Part shown: piece by piece, positions 5,401 to 6,701 of the stretch | How positions within the stretch are numbered: the first letter of the stretch is position 1 | Layout: each line of letters begins with the position of its first letter | Origin: Oscillospiraceae bacterium | GTDB taxonomy: Bacteria; Bacillota; Clostridia; Clostridiales; Clostridiaceae | Reading direction: 5' to 3' | DNA length: 6,701 nt | Assembly (NCBI GenBank): GCA_009785875.1 | Contig: WQUF01000119.1 | Span: 1 to 6,701 of the forward strand | Position numbers and translations under genes: made by a program | Notes under the pieces: generated by a model | Database searches by the model: none | Seen by the model: the letters and a program-made list of their open reading frames with translations, nothing else | Told to the model about the DNA's origin: nothing

Positions 5401-5670
5401 CTGGTAGGAGGGGATTGATTCTAAAATAATATAGTAACTGAATAGAAGCATTAGTGCTAAATGGTTTGCTGTTTTTAAAGAGATTATGAAAATGGCTTAT
5501 TTGTGATGTGGATTTATAAAAAATAAGAGTTAATTATAACAATAAAACACTGTGTATATAACAATTAAATATGGTATATTCAATCTCTTTAAAAAGTAAT
5601 TTATATTTTCTAATTAGAGGTCGGTTAGGGAAATTTTTTTACTTCTAAGGAGTTTTTTATGTTACAATAA
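5374..5670. other. AT-rich region without a gene between the ParB-like gene and the hydrolase remnant
   Basis: No open frame of convincing length or composition is present on either strand. The region holds a 12-bp direct repeat at its start and a ribosome-binding-like TAGGAGGGG (5404-5412) with no open frame behind it. It also holds a 124-bp inverted-repeat element (5472-5595) and a second orphan ribosome binding site, AAGGAG (5647-5652). The motif TATAACAAT occurs twice inside the inverted-repeat element (5535-5543, 5557-5565). Confidence 0.6.
5472..5595. repeat. 124-bp segment with perfect 14-bp terminal inverted repeats
   Basis: TTTTTAAAGAGATT (5472-5485) is exactly complementary to AATCTCTTTAAAAA (5582-5595). 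Inside, after a two-base bulge, GAA (5488-5490) can pair with TTC (5579-5581). The roughly 90-bp interior is AT-rich and non-coding. No clear target-site duplication flanks it. It could be a second small non-autonomous element, a structured RNA or an accidental pairing in AT-rich DNA; 14 perfect bases including three G/C pairs makes accident less attractive. Confidence 0.5.
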
Positions 5671-6459
5671 TATAGTAAAATCGGTGATATTCTTGATTTT
5701 GACCTAAAAGGAATCTGTAAAACCATAACAATAGCTCAACTTCTTAATCATACATCAGGCATTCCAGATTATTTTGACGAATCTGTTATGGATGAATACG
5801 CAGAATTGTGGATTAATTTCCCTAACTACCGCATTCGTTCATCATCTGACTTGATACCGATTTTTATCGATAAGTCCATGATGTATAAGCCAGGGGAAAA
5901 GTTTCAGTATAACAATACAGGTTATGTTGTTTTAGGGCTTGTTATAGAAAAAATCACAGGCATGGCGTTCGATATGTTCCTTTCTAAGTCTATTTTCGAG
6001 CCATGTGGTATGAAAAATACTGGTTATTTTGAGCTTGATAGGCTTCCAGCAAATTGTGCAAATGCTTATATCTTTGACGAAAAGCGCAAGGAATACTATA
6101 CGAATATTTACAGCATTGATGCTAAGGGTACGGGAGCTGGAGGCGCATTCACAACTGTTGATGATATAGAAAACTTTTGGACACACCTAGTAAGTGGAAC
6201 AGTTGTCAAAATGGCTATTGTATCGGAAATGTTTTCTCCAAAGGTTGCAAGCGGAGAATACGGATATGGATTTTGGTTAATGAAAGTTGATGGTAAGCAT
6301 CTGTTCCCTTATTTTCAGGGTAGTGATCCAGGTGTGAGCTTCATATCATCATATGATGAGGATGACCTTTTTATAGCTGTAGTAAGCAACTTTGGCGATA
6401 ACGTCTGGCATATACATAAAGAACTATGTGAATTACTTAGTGAAATGGTTATTATATAA
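5671..6459 (+). pseudogene. Beta-lactamase-family (class C / PBP-like) serine hydrolase, N-terminus lost
   Basis: The frame is open from 5671 to TAA 6457-6459 (262 residues) and clearly belongs to the beta-lactamase/D-Ala-D-Ala-peptidase-like family. IAQLLNHTSGIPDYF lies near its start, the YxN motif is FQYNNTGYVVLG (Tyr-Asn-Asn at 5908-5916), and YGYGFWL with FQGSDPG (from 6313) stands at the usual KTG/HxG position. Family members carry the nucleophilic SxxK motif some 50-60 residues before 'LLxHTSG'. Here an in-frame TAA lies only about 20 codons upstream (5668-5670), so the nucleophile is missing and the protein cannot be catalytic. An internal ATG at 5788 has no ribosome binding site. Interestingly, AAGGAG plus ATG (5659) is in the same frame and reads only three codons before that TAA. 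An internal deletion that kept the original start is one explanation. Confidence 0.8.
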
Positions 6460-6461
6460 GA

Positions 6462-6593
6462 TTAATGTTTAATTGGTGATGGCTTACCATCAGATTTTGG
6501 CTTTGGTCTATCTGTTTTAGTTTGTACGCTCAATTCAAAATAAACACTTTGTACTTGCGACTTGTCTCGACTGTCATAAGCAACAATAGTATT
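6462..6593 (-). pseudogene. Possible decayed coding tail, unrecognised
   Basis: On the minus strand a 43-codon frame without a usable start ends in TAA at 6464-6462. It reads NTIVAYDSRDKSQVQSVYFE and continues to a Lys/Pro-rich tail (DRPKPKSDGKPSPIK). The composition looks protein-like rather than random AT translation. Deleting one A just after an ATG upstream (complement of 6597-6599) would place that start in frame. I do not recognise the family, and there is no properly spaced ribosome binding site. It may be a remnant, or an unused frame. Confidence 0.25.
6477..6498 (+). terminator. Weak hairpin after the hydrolase remnant
   Basis: TGATGG (6477-6482) and CCATCA (6487-6492) form a 6-bp stem with a CTTA loop, followed by GATTTT. 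It is short and its T-run is brief, so termination would be inefficient. It starts 17 bases after the hydrolase stop codon. Confidence 0.35.
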
Positions 6594-6701
6594 TCATTCC
6601 TTTTAAAGTATTGATTAAAAAGATAGTATAATATAAGAAATTTTAAAAGGAAGATATTTTTAAAATAATTGTGATGTAATATAATAATAAAGATCAAAAG
6701 C

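Noticed and set aside
5932..6186. 84-codon minus-strand frame within the hydrolase remnant
   Set aside because: It lies wholly inside a frame with clear beta-lactamase-family motifs and has no supporting signals of its own.
6611..6685. Promoters near the right edge (TATAAT at 6627 and 6680)
   Set aside because: Neither has a well-spaced -35, and no gene start is visible before the window ends.

Overview
The window is visibly AT-rich, with strong AGGAGG-type ribosome binding sites and TTGAAC/TATAAT-type promoters. Together with its gene content (lipoproteins with short Lys-rich signal peptides, an Uma2-like tail, RelB/PIN toxin-antitoxin debris), this suggests a low-GC Firmicute, most likely a member of the Clostridia. 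No species can be named from the sequence alone. No rRNA, tRNA, CRISPR array or intact transposase gene was seen.

Layout. Positions 1-88 hold the tail of an upstream gene, probably an Uma2-family endonuclease. Positions 103-1274 form a compact three-gene operon: a TetR-family repressor, a small zinc-ribbon-like protein and a TfoX C-terminal-domain protein. It has a clear promoter, and a perfect 13-bp palindrome sits just downstream of the -10, the right place for autorepression. Positions 1409-3542 carry two consecutive predicted lipoprotein genes, an SGNH/GDSL-type hydrolase and a BNR/YCF48-like beta-propeller. Both probably act on the outer face of the membrane. In each, the ribosome binding site points to a start downstream of the first possible one.

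Positions 3543-4041 are a small gene graveyard. They hold the C-terminal part of a RelB/DinJ-like antitoxin broken by a 20-bp tandem duplication, then a nine-codon stub resembling the start of a PIN-domain toxin. A 93-bp MITE-like inverted-repeat element follows. Next comes a solitary ParB/KorB-like gene (4042-5373) with its own probable promoter, a strongly acidic N-terminal segment and no ParA partner in view. Positions 5374-5670 contain no gene but do contain a 124-bp segment bounded by perfect 14-bp inverted repeats. Positions 5671-6459 are a beta-lactamase-fold serine hydrolase that has lost its N-terminus, including the region that normally carries the SxxK nucleophile. The last 240 bases hold a weak hairpin and a possible decayed coding tail on the minus strand.

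Overall, an intact, ordinary left half (operon plus surface lipoproteins) gives way at about 3540 to accessory DNA. There one intact ParB-like gene is flanked on both sides by broken genes and inverted-repeat elements. I see no convincing intact new defence or metabolic system. The most informative items are the decayed toxin-antitoxin module, the two inverted-repeat elements and the orphan ParB-like gene.
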